Position numbers and translations under genes: made by a program. Below, piece after piece: positions 8,096 to 18,140 of a DNA stretch of 64,000 bases. The first letter of the stretch is position 1. Every line of letters begins with the position of its first letter. The stretch is from positions 310,001-374,000 of the forward strand of contig NZ_CBDCOT010000009.1 of assembly GCF_965219885.1 (NCBI RefSeq), read 5' to 3'. The stretch is from Curvivirga sp965219885. Its GTDB lineage: Bacteria > Pseudomonadota > Alphaproteobacteria > UBA8366 > Aestuariispiraceae. A model generated the notes under the pieces. It worked only from the letters and a program-made list of their open reading frames with translations, searched no databases and was not told the DNA's origin.

Positions 8096-9664
8096 TTACT
8101 TTTTGGATCCGTATTTATATTCATGACGCAAGCCCATGAATAAACATACACACATCACAAGCAGGATTACTGTGAATGGCAAACCAACGGTAATTGCCGC
8201 AGCTTGCAACGCAGTAAGCGCATCTGCACCACCGCCAAATAGCAATACAGCCGCAACAACACTCACCATCATCACCCAGAATACACGTTGGATAGCTGGG
8301 GAATCGACTTTACCACCTGCTGTAATCGCATCGATTACCAAGGAACCAGAGTCAGATGATGTGATAAAGAAGACCAAGACTAAAATCACAGCCAAAGCAG
8401 ATGTAATATTTGCCATTGGTAGATTTTCCAGCATTTGGAACATCGCCAATTCAACTTTGTCCAAACCGCCTGCAAGTTGGCCCACACCATTTTGAACTTG
8501 GTCCAATACAGAGCCACCAAAGATAGACATCCAAACCAATGTTACCAATGTCGGGATCAACAATACTGCGATCACAAATTCACGTACCGTACGGCCTTTG
8601 GAAATTCGGGCAATAAACATACCTACGAATGGTGACCAGGAAATCCACCATGCCCAATAGAATACTGTCCAGCCTTGCATCCATGCTTCATCTTCACGGC
8701 CCATCCAGTTACTCATAGGCACCACATTCATAATGTAAGCCAATAGAGTGTCACCCAATGTCATAAAGATAATTGCTGTCGGACCTGCGAATAGAACGAA
8801 GACGGCCAATAAGCCAGCAAGTCCCATATTCACGTTACTCAAGATCTTCACACCTTTATCAAGGCCACGAAGAACAGAGAATAACGCAATTGCCGTCACG
8901 ACAACGATAATGGCAATTTGTGAAGTGATATTGTTTTCAATGCCAAATAGGAATTCCAATCCACCTGCGGCTTGGCTTGCACCAAAACCAAGGGATGTTG
9001 CCAAACCAAACAAAGTCGCCAATACAGCGATTACATCAACCACATGTCCGAAAATACCCCAGGAATGGTTCCCGATAAGTGGATAGAATGCGGAACGAAT
9101 TGTTAGTGGCAAGCCTTTGTTAAAGGTAAAGAAGGCCAAAGTCAGACCAACAACTGCATAAATTGCCCATGGGTGTAATCCCCAGTGGAACATGGTTGCA
9201 GACATGGCCATGGTTGCTGCTTCCGCCGTATTTGCCTCGACACCCAATGGGGTCTTATACCACCCTGTATAGTAAGCCACAGGTTCTGCCACAGACCAGA
9301 ACATCAAGCCGATCCCCATACCAGCAGCAAACAACATAGCAAACCAACTAATCTTGCTGAATTCAGGTTTAGCAGACGCACCGCCAAGACGGATTTTGCC
9401 AAAAGGCATCACGATTAAAACAAGGCTGAATACCACAAAGATATTGCCCCCAATCATAAACAACCAATCAAACTGACCGATAGACCACCATTTGGCCCCA
9501 TCAAAAATCCCTTTTGACGCTTCTGGCGCCAAAAGAACACCTACGATAAAGATCAGCGCAAAAACACTGGCAATCCAGAAAACCGGGTGATGAAAGTCCA
9601 TACCCCACTTTTCGAGATTGTCTTGACCAACTTCATAGTCGGTCTCATACAAATTTTTACTCAT
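8096..9664 (-). CDS. BCCT-family betaine/choline-type transporter
   Basis: A 522-residue inner-membrane carrier of the betaine-choline-carnitine family, which takes up quaternary ammonium or sulfonium osmolytes with Na+ or H+. Family signatures are visible: GMGIGLMFWSVAEP near residue 115, HWGLHPWAIYAVVGL, and the substrate-helix text FYWAWWISWSPFVGMFIARISKGR, with 12 expected membrane segments. The Trp-rich aromatic box (WAWWISW) supports a methylated onium substrate. A short N-terminal tail and a short C-terminus argue against the long osmosensing tail of BetP. It stands alone behind a 200-nt structured leader; the exact substrate cannot be read from sequence. Confidence 0.93.
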   Translation of the reverse strand: MSKNLYETDYEVGQDNLEKWGMDFHHPVFWIASVFALIFIVGVLLAPEASKGIFDGAKWWSIGQFDWLFMIGGNIFVVFSLVLIVMPFGKIRLGGASAKPEFSKISWFAMLFAAGMGIGLMFWSVAEPVAYYTGWYKTPLGVEANTAEAATMAMSATMFHWGLHPWAIYAVVGLTLAFFTFNKGLPLTIRSAFYPLIGNHSWGIFGHVVDVIAVLATLFGLATSLGFGASQAAGGLEFLFGIENNITSQIAIIVVVTAIALFSVLRGLDKGVKILSNVNMGLAGLLAVFVLFAGPTAIIFMTLGDTLLAYIMNVVPMSNWMGREDEAWMQGWTVFYWAWWISWSPFVGMFIARISKGRTVREFVIAVLLIPTLVTLVWMSIFGGSVLDQVQNGVGQLAGGLDKVELAMFQMLENLPMANITSALAVILVLVFFITSSDSGSLVIDAITAGGKVDSPAIQRVFWVMMVSVVAAVLLFGGGADALTALQAAAITVGLPFTVILLVMCVCLFMGLRHEYKYGSKK

Positions 9665-9877
9665 TATTTAAACTCCCAAAGAGGCCCGTGCGCGATTTGT
9701 GACACACACAGGCACACCGCTTTTAACCATGCAAACTGATATTATTTTTATAATGTGTTTCTTAGCTGAAACATGGAGGGACCCTGCTCCTCCGACAGCT
9801 GCATAATCTTTGCTGTGTATAGAGGAACGTCTGAACAAAATTGTTCACGAGCGTCAATTTCTTCCTTAGGAGAGTAG
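9665..9877 (-). other. Structured upstream region of the BCCT gene
   Basis: About 210 nt between the glnD terminator and the BCCT start, read on the minus strand. It holds several local inverted repeats: GAACAA/TTGTTC around 9831-9846, ACAGC/GCTGT around 9794-9818, GGAGG/CCTCC around 9774-9793, and GTTTC/GAAAC around 9756-9773. Nothing in it looks like a gene. Such a series of short stems could be a regulatory leader RNA, but it does not match a riboswitch consensus I know; promoter and transcript start are not identified. Confidence 0.3.
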
Positions 9878-9910
9878 AAAACCCCTCTCAAATTTGGGAG
9901 GGGTTTATTT
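9878..9910 (-). terminator. glnD intrinsic terminator
   Basis: AAACCCCTC (9879-9887) pairs with GAGGGGTTT (9898-9906), extendable by two pairs. On the minus strand, the direction of glnD, the stem ends in TTTTC. It separates glnD from the BCCT gene. Confidence 0.7.
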
Positions 9911-9952
9911 ATTTTCTGCCTAAATAGATAAGGCATAAATCTATTTTAAGCA

Positions 9953-12721
9953 CTAACTTGCAAGTTGCTTAGATGCGTCATTTTTTCGGTCAGGCTCTAA
10001 CACATCCAACAAAGTTTCGCGGATTTGATCCAACTTGCCTTTATGTTCAATCTTCATACCGAAGACATCTTTCACATAAAATACGTCAACGACCTCTTCT
10101 CCAAAGGTGGAAATTTTTGATTTTCGGATTTGCAATCCAAGGCGTGTGATTGCCGACGTTAGATCAAACAAAATACCGGCGCGGTCTCGTCCATTTACTT
10201 CTATGATCGTGAAGGTTTCAGATCCTTTATTATCAATCAATACCCGTGGTGGCACCGTAAAGATATCCCGGCGATCTTTTAGCGCATTCTTGGCCCGACG
10301 ACCTAATTCTTCCAACGGACGTAACTCACCAGACAAGACCCTACGAATGGTTTCTTCCAAACGTACAATTTTCCGTGGCTCAGAAAATGCCTGACCATCC
10401 AGATCCTGTACCCAGAAGTTATCCAACGCCATACCATGCGTGAAAGTATGAATACGCGCATTAAGAATAGTAGCCCCAGACACAGCCATTGCCCCGGCAA
10501 GGCGAGAGAACAAACCCGGGTGATCACCAGCAAAGACAGTTACGATAGTCACTGCATTTTCTTCATCAACACTCACCCGGAAAGTAAGTGGGCTTTCATG
10601 ATCTTCCGCTTCTTTAACGATCTCTGCCTGCCTTGCCAGCTCATCGGTGGGATAAGATAGATAATAACTATCCACACCATAATTCAGATATTCGTTGCGA
10701 TATTCTTCTGGCCAATGGTTCAGTTTTTCAGCCAATGCTGCCTTCGCACCTTCAATACGCTTATCACGCCCTTCCGTTTCTAAACCACCAGACAAAATAT
10801 CTTCGGTGCGATTATAGAGATCACGTAAAAGGGTCGCTTTCCAATTGTTCCAGACATTTGGTCCAACTGCGCGGATATCTACCACTGTTAGACATAGCAG
10901 CAAACGTAATCGTTCAAGGGATTGAACTTTTGAGGCAAAATCTTCAATGGTTTTGGGATCGTCCAAATCACGTTTAAATGCAGTATTAGACATTAAGAGA
11001 TGTTCGCGCACCAACCAGATAACAGTTTGGGTTTGTTCTTCATTCAACCCTAAACGTGGACAAACCTCTTCTGCAACCTCCGCACCCAGAACAGAATGAT
11101 CTCCCCCGCGTCCCTTCGCAATATCATGCAGCAATACAGCCACATATAATGCATCCTTACTAATCACCTTATCAAAGATCTTTGAGGCGACAGGATGATC
11201 ATCAATCAGCTCTCCCTGCTCAATCATATTCATAATGCCAATTGCGCGTATGGTATGCTCATCCGTCGTGTAAACATGATACATATCATATTGCATCTGT
11301 GCGACCACACGTCCGAAATCAGGTAAGAAACGCCCTAAAACCCCACATTCATTCATCATACGTAAAGTAACTTCGGGGTTTTCTTTCGCCGTCAGAATTT
11401 CAAGGAAGATACGATTGGCTTCTGGATCATTTTGTAAATCTTTATTAATAACATTTAAGCGTCTTGTAATACTGCGAATTGTACGGGGATGAATATCGTA
11501 ATCCGTTTGCTGAAACACCCGAAAGATACGTAACATATCGATGGGACTCTCTTCCAACACTTTGCCAGATGCCACTGCCAGTCGGCCCGTATCGATTTTA
11601 AAACCCTCTACTTCCTTCTTAAACATATTCAGTGGCACGCCTAAAACCCGACGTTTTTGGGCACTAGCTTCAAAAGCCGACAGGAAGATACGCGTTAGAT
11701 CCCCTACCTCTTTCGCCACCAGAAAGTAATGTTTCATAAAGCGCTCTACACCACTCGCCCCTGCGTGGTTTTTATACCCCATACGAAGCGCCAGTTCCGG
11801 CTGCACATCAAAGGTAAGTCGGTCTTCAGATCGCTTGGTTAGATAATGAAGATGACAGCGCAACGTCCAAAGATATTGTTGCGCCTTTTTAAATCGGTCG
11901 ACTTCTTTCTGTGTCAGTTTCTTCTGTAAAACCAATTCAGAGATATCTTTAACTTTATAAAGGCTTTTTGTAATCCAATAGAGCGCATGCAGATCGCGTA
12001 AGCCACCTTTACCTTCTTTAATATTCGGCTCTAACACATAACGGGTGTCACCCATCTTTTTATGACGTTCGTCTCTTTCTTCTAATTTTGCCGCCATGAA
12101 TTTCTTTTCGTTGCCATTCATGACTTGCTTGTTAAAGGCACGCGCCATTTTGGTGTAAAGTTTCTTTTCACCCCAAATATAACGACTTTCCAACATGGAA
12201 GTACAAATGGTCCAGTCCGCTTTGGCTTGTTTTACACACTCATCAATAGAACGGGTTGATTGCCCAACTTTAAGCCCCATATCCCAGAGCATATAAAGCA
12301 TCTCTTCAACGATCTGCTCAACACGCGGGGAGATTTTGTAATCATGCAAAAAAAGCAAATCCACATCAGATTGCGGGGACATTTCGCCCCGACCATACCC
12401 ACCAACAGCCACGACACAAACTGTCTCTGACATTGTTGGACTGGAGGCAGGATATAAATATTTAGTGGTCACATCATATAGAACCCGAATGACCTGATCC
12501 ATAACGAAGGCATTGCCCATCACAGCCTTGGCACCATCTTGATCCTCAATAAAGCGGCGTTCAACCTCTGCATGGCCCTTTTTCAAAGCCTCTTTATAAA
12601 GACCAAGCCATTGTTGACGTCTTTTTTGTGTGGATAAATCTTTATCATCCCAAAGTGCTTCCAGCGCTAGCTGCAGTTCCTGACGATTGATAATCTTGCG
12701 ACGATTTTTCAGGCTTTCCAT
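9953..12721 (-). CDS. glnD: Bifunctional PII uridylyltransferase/uridylyl-removing enzyme GlnD
   Basis: GlnD senses glutamine and adds or removes UMP on PII proteins, controlling nitrogen assimilation. The 922-residue protein has the complete domain order: a nucleotidyltransferase domain with GGYGRGEM at residues 107-114 and catalytic Asp119 and Asp121 (SDVDLLFL); a GlnD-specific helical domain (RYVLEPNIKEGKGGLRDLHAL); an HD domain with AVLLHDIAKGRGGDHS near residue 515; and two C-terminal ACT domains (VTIVTVFAGDHPGLFSRLAGA and TIIEVNGRDRAGILFDLTSA) that bind glutamine. It follows mutS at 78 nt on the same strand, so co-transcription is possible; the glnD-mutS pairing is familiar in alphaproteobacteria. 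Confidence 0.97.
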   Translation of the reverse strand: MESLKNRRKIINRQELQLALEALWDDKDLSTQKRRQQWLGLYKEALKKGHAEVERRFIEDQDGAKAVMGNAFVMDQVIRVLYDVTTKYLYPASSPTMSETVCVVAVGGYGRGEMSPQSDVDLLFLHDYKISPRVEQIVEEMLYMLWDMGLKVGQSTRSIDECVKQAKADWTICTSMLESRYIWGEKKLYTKMARAFNKQVMNGNEKKFMAAKLEERDERHKKMGDTRYVLEPNIKEGKGGLRDLHALYWITKSLYKVKDISELVLQKKLTQKEVDRFKKAQQYLWTLRCHLHYLTKRSEDRLTFDVQPELALRMGYKNHAGASGVERFMKHYFLVAKEVGDLTRIFLSAFEASAQKRRVLGVPLNMFKKEVEGFKIDTGRLAVASGKVLEESPIDMLRIFRVFQQTDYDIHPRTIRSITRRLNVINKDLQNDPEANRIFLEILTAKENPEVTLRMMNECGVLGRFLPDFGRVVAQMQYDMYHVYTTDEHTIRAIGIMNMIEQGELIDDHPVASKIFDKVISKDALYVAVLLHDIAKGRGGDHSVLGAEVAEEVCPRLGLNEEQTQTVIWLVREHLLMSNTAFKRDLDDPKTIEDFASKVQSLERLRLLLCLTVVDIRAVGPNVWNNWKATLLRDLYNRTEDILSGGLETEGRDKRIEGAKAALAEKLNHWPEEYRNEYLNYGVDSYYLSYPTDELARQAEIVKEAEDHESPLTFRVSVDEENAVTIVTVFAGDHPGLFSRLAGAMAVSGATILNARIHTFTHGMALDNFWVQDLDGQAFSEPRKIVRLEETIRRVLSGELRPLEELGRRAKNALKDRRDIFTVPPRVLIDNKGSETFTIIEVNGRDRAGILFDLTSAITRLGLQIRKSKISTFGEEVVDVFYVKDVFGMKIEHKGKLDQIRETLLDVLEPDRKNDASKQLAS

Positions 12722-12799
12722 AGGTCCAAACTTTCAGGCGAAAAGATAATTTGCCTGAATTTTAGACGATCCAAAAGAATGCACAAGTATTAAGCAATA

Positions 12800-15490
12800 C
12801 TATTCCGATAAAAGTGACTTTAACGCATAAAGCTGTTCAAGGGCCGCCCGCGGGGTCAGATCATCCGGGTCAATATCTGCCAAGGCTTGCTCAACTTCCG
12901 ACGGACCTGCTGCGGCGATTGCTGCGGCTTCTGCAGCCTCTTCTTCCTCAACCTGCGTTAACATTGCCTGGAATAGCGGTAAATCATCCACCAAACGGGT
13001 TACCGCACCGGATTGCTCACCTTTTTCCAAGGTATGCAACACATCTTCCGCACGCTTAACCACGGCTTTTGGTAAACCTGCAAGACGGGCTACATGGATA
13101 CCGTAAGATCGATCTGCCGCCCCTGCTGCCACTTCATGTAAGAAGATAACATCTCCTTTCCATTCCTTCACACGCATGGAATACGGCTTCAAACTATCTA
13201 ACTTTTCCGTTAGCGCGGTTAATTCATGGTAATGGGTGGCAAAAAGCGCACGGCTTTTACAAATTTCATGCAGATGTTCAACACAGGCCCAGGCAATGGA
13301 TAAACCATCAAAAGTCGCCGTACCCCGGCCAATCTCATCCAAAATCACTAAGGAACGATCTGTTGATTGATTTAGAATCGTTGCTGTCTCTACCATTTCC
13401 ACCATAAATGTGGAACGGCCACGGGCCAGATCATCGGCCGCCCCAACACGACTGAACAAGCGATCAACCACCCCGATATGGGCCGCACGCGCAGGCACAT
13501 AACTACCGATTTGCGCCATAATCGCAATCAAAGCATTTTGTCGTAGGAATGTAGATTTACCAGCCATGTTTGGACCCGTGATCAACCATAAACGCCGTTC
13601 ACCGCCAAGATCACACCCATTAGGGACAAAATGGCTATCGCCGGTTTTACCAAGGGCTGCTTCCACCACAGGATGACGCCCAGCTTCGATATCAAAAGCC
13701 AGCGAATTATCAACAACCGGGCGACAATAATCCTGTTCATCTGCCAACATTGCCAAGGCCGCGGATAAATCAAGTTCCGCCATAGCACGCGCTGCACGTG
13801 CCACATCTTCCGCACGGTTCATCACATCATTGGCCAGATCTTGGAAAAGCTCTTGCTCCAACGCCAAGGCTTTCCCTTTGGATTCGACGATATCACGTGC
13901 CAGTTCGGATAGCTCAGTTGTGGTATAGCGTACCGCATTGGTCATGGATTGACGATGAATAAATTCTTCCGTCATTTTGTCGGAATTACGTGCTGTGACT
14001 TCAATAAAATATCCAAGCACATTATTATGCTTAACTTTTAAAGTATCTACGCCAGTCTGTTCTTTATATTTACTTTCAAGATTACTAATCAAACGGCGGC
14101 TTTCGCTGCCCATCACCCTTAATTCATCAAGGCGTGGATTATATCCTTCGGCAATAAAACCACCATCGCGTGCCAATACAGGTAAATCTGTATCCAATGC
14201 TTGATGAAGGCGCTCCACAATTACGTCATGAAGGCCAAGACCTTTTTCGGCCTCGCCAATACCGCGTGGCAACTCCATCCCTGCACTTGCAAGAATAGCT
14301 TTCACACGATTGGTCGCCCCTAACCCATCACGGATTGCCGCCAGATCACGTGGTCCGCCACGTCCAAGGCCAATACGCCCTAGCGCCCGTTCCAAATCTG
14401 GTGTTTCTTTTAATAAGTCACGTAAGTCACCACGTGCCATATCCGCATTCATGAAGAACGCCACCATATCCAGACGATCATTCACATCCATAGGATTGGT
14501 GAGAGGTGCTGCCAAACGGGCAGAAAGCGCACGTGCGCCCGCCCCGGTCACGGTTCGATCAATTGTTGCAAGCAAACTACCCTTACGTTCCCCAGACAAG
14601 GTAATTGCAAGTTCCAGATTACGGCGTGTGGCTTGGTCAATCTCCATCAGACCGCCATCAGAAACTTGGGATAGTTTCTCTAGTCGCGGCATTTTATCAA
14701 CTTGGGTAAGCTCTAGATAATCAAGTAATGCCCCCGCCGCAGATGTTTCACCACGACTAAAATCACCAAATGCATCAAGAGAGGCAACACCATAAAAATC
14801 CTTTAAGCGATTTTCATTATTAATGCTGTCGAAACGACTATCAGGTTGTGGGGTAATGATATGTTGCCATTCAGCAAAGATGTCGAAAAGCTCTGGTTTC
14901 TCCATCAATTTTTGCGACACTAATAATTCACCCGGGGATACACGTGCGAGCACCGCGCCCAATTTTCCATCTTCAATCCGTTGCACATGGAAAATACCCG
15001 TAGACATATCTGCCCAACTTAACGCCATATCTTTGCCTGCAGATGCCAGTGCGGCCAGATAGTTATGGCTGCGCGCATCCAACAATGTATCTTCGGTTAA
15101 GGTACCTTGCGTGACGACCCGTTTAACTTCACGACGCACAACAGATTTGGAACCACGCTTTTTTGCTTCGGCGGGGTCTTCGGTTTGTTCACAAACGGCG
15201 ACACGAAACCCTTGGCGGATGAGGCGCGCCATATAATTTTCCGCAGCATGATAGGGCACACCACACATTGGGATTTCCGTATCTTCATGCTTGCCACGTT
15301 TGGTCAGCGTGATATCCAGCGCCTCTGCAGCTTTTACAGCGTCATCAAAGAACAACTCATAAAAATCCCCCATACGATAGAACAGTAAATGATCTTGATG
15401 CTGTTCCTTGATGGATAGATATTGCGCCATCATCGGAGTGACTTTGGGTGCAGTTTTTGTGGTTTCTGTTTTTGCAGCAGTATCAGGCAT
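12800..15490 (-). CDS. mutS: DNA mismatch repair protein MutS
   Basis: MutS binds mismatched DNA and starts repair with MutL. The 896-residue protein has the N-terminal mismatch-binding domain with the Phe-x-Glu motif (GDFYELF, Phe43 and Glu45), connector and lever domains, and an ABC-type ATPase: Walker A GPNMAGKST near residue 640, Walker B LVILDEIGRGT, then the ATHYHELT switch. The C-terminal helix-turn-helix (AGLPKAVVKRAEDVL) mediates dimerisation. Length is normal. A less conserved Ala/Glu-rich stretch (about residues 848-870) sits before the end. It is divergent from maeB across a 353-bp gap. Confidence 0.98.
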   Translation of the reverse strand: MPDTAAKTETTKTAPKVTPMMAQYLSIKEQHQDHLLFYRMGDFYELFFDDAVKAAEALDITLTKRGKHEDTEIPMCGVPYHAAENYMARLIRQGFRVAVCEQTEDPAEAKKRGSKSVVRREVKRVVTQGTLTEDTLLDARSHNYLAALASAGKDMALSWADMSTGIFHVQRIEDGKLGAVLARVSPGELLVSQKLMEKPELFDIFAEWQHIITPQPDSRFDSINNENRLKDFYGVASLDAFGDFSRGETSAAGALLDYLELTQVDKMPRLEKLSQVSDGGLMEIDQATRRNLELAITLSGERKGSLLATIDRTVTGAGARALSARLAAPLTNPMDVNDRLDMVAFFMNADMARGDLRDLLKETPDLERALGRIGLGRGGPRDLAAIRDGLGATNRVKAILASAGMELPRGIGEAEKGLGLHDVIVERLHQALDTDLPVLARDGGFIAEGYNPRLDELRVMGSESRRLISNLESKYKEQTGVDTLKVKHNNVLGYFIEVTARNSDKMTEEFIHRQSMTNAVRYTTTELSELARDIVESKGKALALEQELFQDLANDVMNRAEDVARAARAMAELDLSAALAMLADEQDYCRPVVDNSLAFDIEAGRHPVVEAALGKTGDSHFVPNGCDLGGERRLWLITGPNMAGKSTFLRQNALIAIMAQIGSYVPARAAHIGVVDRLFSRVGAADDLARGRSTFMVEMVETATILNQSTDRSLVILDEIGRGTATFDGLSIAWACVEHLHEICKSRALFATHYHELTALTEKLDSLKPYSMRVKEWKGDVIFLHEVAAGAADRSYGIHVARLAGLPKAVVKRAEDVLHTLEKGEQSGAVTRLVDDLPLFQAMLTQVEEEEAAEAAAIAAAGPSEVEQALADIDPDDLTPRAALEQLYALKSLLSE

Positions 15491-15632
15491 GAGTTTTCTT
15501 AGTAAAATGGGTCACATAATCATTCTTTAAAGGGAGTCAGAGTATAAGCAGAGTCCCTTTCCTCACAAGGCATAAGCCATGACTTTTCCAACTTTTCATC
15601 TAGTCCATTGAATCAACGCTGTTTTTATCTAA

Positions 15633-15647
15633 TAGAAACAGTTTCTA
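15633..15647. promoter_or_regulatory. Palindrome in the mutS/maeB gap, candidate operator
   Basis: TAGAAACAGTTTCTA is a perfect inverted repeat with 7-bp arms around one central base. It overlaps a wider CTGTTT...AAACAG repeat just to its left. Binding protein unknown. Confidence 0.35.
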
Positions 15648-15738
15648 ATATGTCATGATAGTGTCACAAAAATACTATATTTCAGTGACTTAAGAAAACT
15701 CCGAAATGTTAGACAGTTTTTTCCTGTTCCAGAATGCT

Positions 15739-15767
15739 TTGTCAAACCGGATTGGCTAGGGTATCTA
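15739..15767 (+). promoter_or_regulatory. Candidate sigma-70 promoter of maeB
   Basis: TTGTCA (15739-15744) and TATCTA (15762-15767) are 17 bp apart and face maeB, giving a leader of about 70 nt. Confidence 0.45.
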
Positions 15768-15843
15768 CAGGATAGATGACGCTTTTTCGCAGATTAACGT
15801 CTCTATTTTGATGAAGTAACCGCCGAACTAAATTGGATCAAAA

Positions 15844-18105
15844 ATGGCTGATAAAAAAAGCATGACAGACGAAGATGCGTTGGTATTCCACGCACAAGGT
15901 CGCCCTGGTAAACTGGAAATTTCCGCAACCAAACCGCTGACAACGCAGCGTGATTTGTCTCTCGCCTATTCTCCGGGTGTTGCAATTCCTTGCCTTCGTA
16001 TCGAAGAAGACCCCTCAACTGCTTATGATTATACAGCCAAAGGTAACGTCGTTGCCGTTATTTCCAACGGTACCGCAGTTCTTGGCCTTGGTTCAATCGG
16101 TGCACTTGCATCCAAACCAGTGATGGAAGGTAAAGCCGTCCTATTTAAACGTTTCGCCGACGTAGATGGTATCGATCTTGAAGTTGATACGACAGATGTT
16201 GATGAGTTCGTAAATGCCGTTCGTTATCTCGGACCCAGCTTTGGTGGTATTAACCTGGAAGATATCAAAGCACCGGAATGTTTCATTATTGAGCAGCGCT
16301 TACGCGAATTGATGGATATCCCGGTCTTCCACGACGACCAACATGGTACAGCGATCATCGCGGCTGCAGGTTTATTAAACGCATTAGACCTTACCAATCG
16401 CGACATCAAAACAACAAAGCTTGTTTGTAACGGGGCGGGTGCTGCGGCCATTGCCTGCGTGGAATTGGTCAAAGCTTTAGGCATGCCATCAGAAAACGTT
16501 ATCATGTGTGATTCCAAAGGCGTAATTTATCAAGGTCGCGAAGAAGGCATGAACCAATGGAAATCCGCTCATGCTGTCGCCACCAAAGATCGCACTTTGC
16601 AAGAAGCTTTAAAAGGCGCTGATGTTTTCTTTGGCCTTTCTGTAAAAGGTGCCGTTACCGGCAAAATGGTCAAGGATATGGCGGATCAGCCAATCATCTT
16701 TGCAATGGCAAATCCTGATCCAGAAATCACTCCAGATGAAGTGAAAGCAGTACGTAAAGATGCAATCATTGCAACAGGTCGTTCTGACTTTGCCAACCAA
16801 GTAAATAACGTACTTGGCTTCCCGTATATTTTCCGTGGCGCCTTGGATGTGCGCGCAAGCACCATTAACGATGAGATGAAAACAGCTGCGGCTCGTGCCA
16901 TTGCGGAACTAGCGCGCGAAGATGTACCTGACGAAGTTGCGGCCGCTTACGGTGGCACAAAATTGGTTTACGGCCCGGATTATATTATCCCGGCACCATT
17001 TGATCCACGCCTGATCGTGGCGGTTCCAGGCGCAGTGGCGCAAGCCGCGATGGATTCCGGTGTTGCAGCAAAACCGATCATCGATATGGAACGCTATCGT
17101 CAGGAATTGAAACAACGTCTTGATCCAACTGCAGGTATGTTGAACTTAATCTTCTCCAAAGTTCGATCAAACCCACGTCGTGTTACTTTTGCTGAAGGTG
17201 AAGAAGAACGCGTGATCCGCGCAGCTGTTGCATTCCGCAATGCGGGTTATGGTTATCCGGTTCTTATTGGTCGTGAAGATCGTATTGTTAAGAAAATGGA
17301 AGAACTTGGCCTAGATGGCGGGGATATTGAAATTCAAAATGCTAAACTTTCTCATCGTAATGAGAAATATGCGGAATTCCTGTATAAACGCCTACAACGT
17401 AAAGGTTTCATGTATCGCGATTGCTTGCATCAAGTAAACCAAGATCGCAATGTCTTTGCATCTTGTATGTTGGCGTTGAATGAAACAGACGCTGTCGTAA
17501 CTGGTGTAACACGTCACTTCCATGATTCGTTTGATGCTGTTCAACGTGTCATTGATACGAAAAAAGGCGAAGTCCCTATGGGCTTGATGATTATCGTTTC
17601 CCGTGGTCGCACCTATTTCGTTGCAGATACATCTATTCATGACACACCAGATGCGAAAACATTGGCAGATATTTCCGAACAAACAGCAACATTTGCACAA
17701 AGCCTTGGTCTTGAACCACGCGTGGCCTTTATGTCTGCATCCAGTTTCGGTAATCCATCCATCGTGAAATCCAATCGCATCAGTGAAGCGGTTCAGATTC
17801 TCAATGATCGTCGTGTATCTTTTGAATTTGATGGGGAAATGTCGCCATCTGTTGCCCTAAATTCGGAACAGCGCGAACGCCTCTATCCATTCTGTAAACT
17901 TTCAGGTGATGCGAATATCCTAGTAATGCCGGGCTTGCATTCTGCACATATTGCAACGCGTCTGTTACAAGAAATTGGTAAATGTACTGTTATTGGCCCC
18001 TTGGTAATGGGAATGAGTAAACCGGTACAAATTGTACAAACTGGTGCGTCTGTGAATGACATCGTGAATGCGGCTGCTCTTGCCGTGCATGATGCGCTTC
18101 GTTAA
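15844..18105 (+). CDS. maeB: NADP-dependent malic enzyme with C-terminal phosphotransacetylase-like domain
   Basis: The enzyme decarboxylates malate to pyruvate and makes NADPH, linking the TCA cycle with gluconeogenesis and lipid synthesis. The 753-residue protein is the large bacterial form. Residues about 1-430 are the malic-enzyme part: LAYSPGVAIPC, KGNVVAVISNGTAVLGLG, KPVMEGKAVLFKRFADVDGI, the HDDQHGTA signature and the nucleotide fold VCNGAGAAAIACVELV. Residues about 430-753 resemble phosphate acetyltransferase (VTFAEGEEERVIRAA; ANILVMPGLHSAHIATRLL); in malic enzymes this part is thought to be regulatory, not catalytic. The phoR-like gene follows after 35 nt and may be co-transcribed. 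Confidence 0.96.
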   Translation: MADKKSMTDEDALVFHAQGRPGKLEISATKPLTTQRDLSLAYSPGVAIPCLRIEEDPSTAYDYTAKGNVVAVISNGTAVLGLGSIGALASKPVMEGKAVLFKRFADVDGIDLEVDTTDVDEFVNAVRYLGPSFGGINLEDIKAPECFIIEQRLRELMDIPVFHDDQHGTAIIAAAGLLNALDLTNRDIKTTKLVCNGAGAAAIACVELVKALGMPSENVIMCDSKGVIYQGREEGMNQWKSAHAVATKDRTLQEALKGADVFFGLSVKGAVTGKMVKDMADQPIIFAMANPDPEITPDEVKAVRKDAIIATGRSDFANQVNNVLGFPYIFRGALDVRASTINDEMKTAAARAIAELAREDVPDEVAAAYGGTKLVYGPDYIIPAPFDPRLIVAVPGAVAQAAMDSGVAAKPIIDMERYRQELKQRLDPTAGMLNLIFSKVRSNPRRVTFAEGEEERVIRAAVAFRNAGYGYPVLIGREDRIVKKMEELGLDGGDIEIQNAKLSHRNEKYAEFLYKRLQRKGFMYRDCLHQVNQDRNVFASCMLALNETDAVVTGVTRHFHDSFDAVQRVIDTKKGEVPMGLMIIVSRGRTYFVADTSIHDTPDAKTLADISEQTATFAQSLGLEPRVAFMSASSFGNPSIVKSNRISEAVQILNDRRVSFEFDGEMSPSVALNSEQRERLYPFCKLSGDANILVMPGLHSAHIATRLLQEIGKCTVIGPLVMGMSKPVQIVQTGASVNDIVNAAALAVHDALR

Positions 18106-18140
18106 ACAGACCTTTTAAGATTTAGTAAAGCTGATAGGAC

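Larger units (their letters stand above)
15491..15843. other. Divergent mutS/maeB intergenic region
   Basis: 353 bp with no gene that I can support on either strand. It holds the promoters of two divergent genes. The recognisable elements are a 15-bp palindrome at 15633-15647 and a sigma-70-like promoter at 15739-15767, both listed separately. Confidence 0.7.

Noticed and set aside
9665..9877. Glycine riboswitch before the BCCT gene
   Set aside because: Only one short core-like segment is present; the conserved GGAGAG/CTCTC pairing and the second conserved strand are missing.
9748..9936. 62-codon open frame on the minus strand before the BCCT gene
   Set aside because: It runs through the glnD terminator and the repeat-rich leader, has no clear ribosome site, and its translation resembles no family.
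14310..14720. Plus-strand open frames within mutS and glnD
   Set aside because: Arg/Ser/Pro-rich shadow translations of conserved genes on the minus strand; no ribosome sites.
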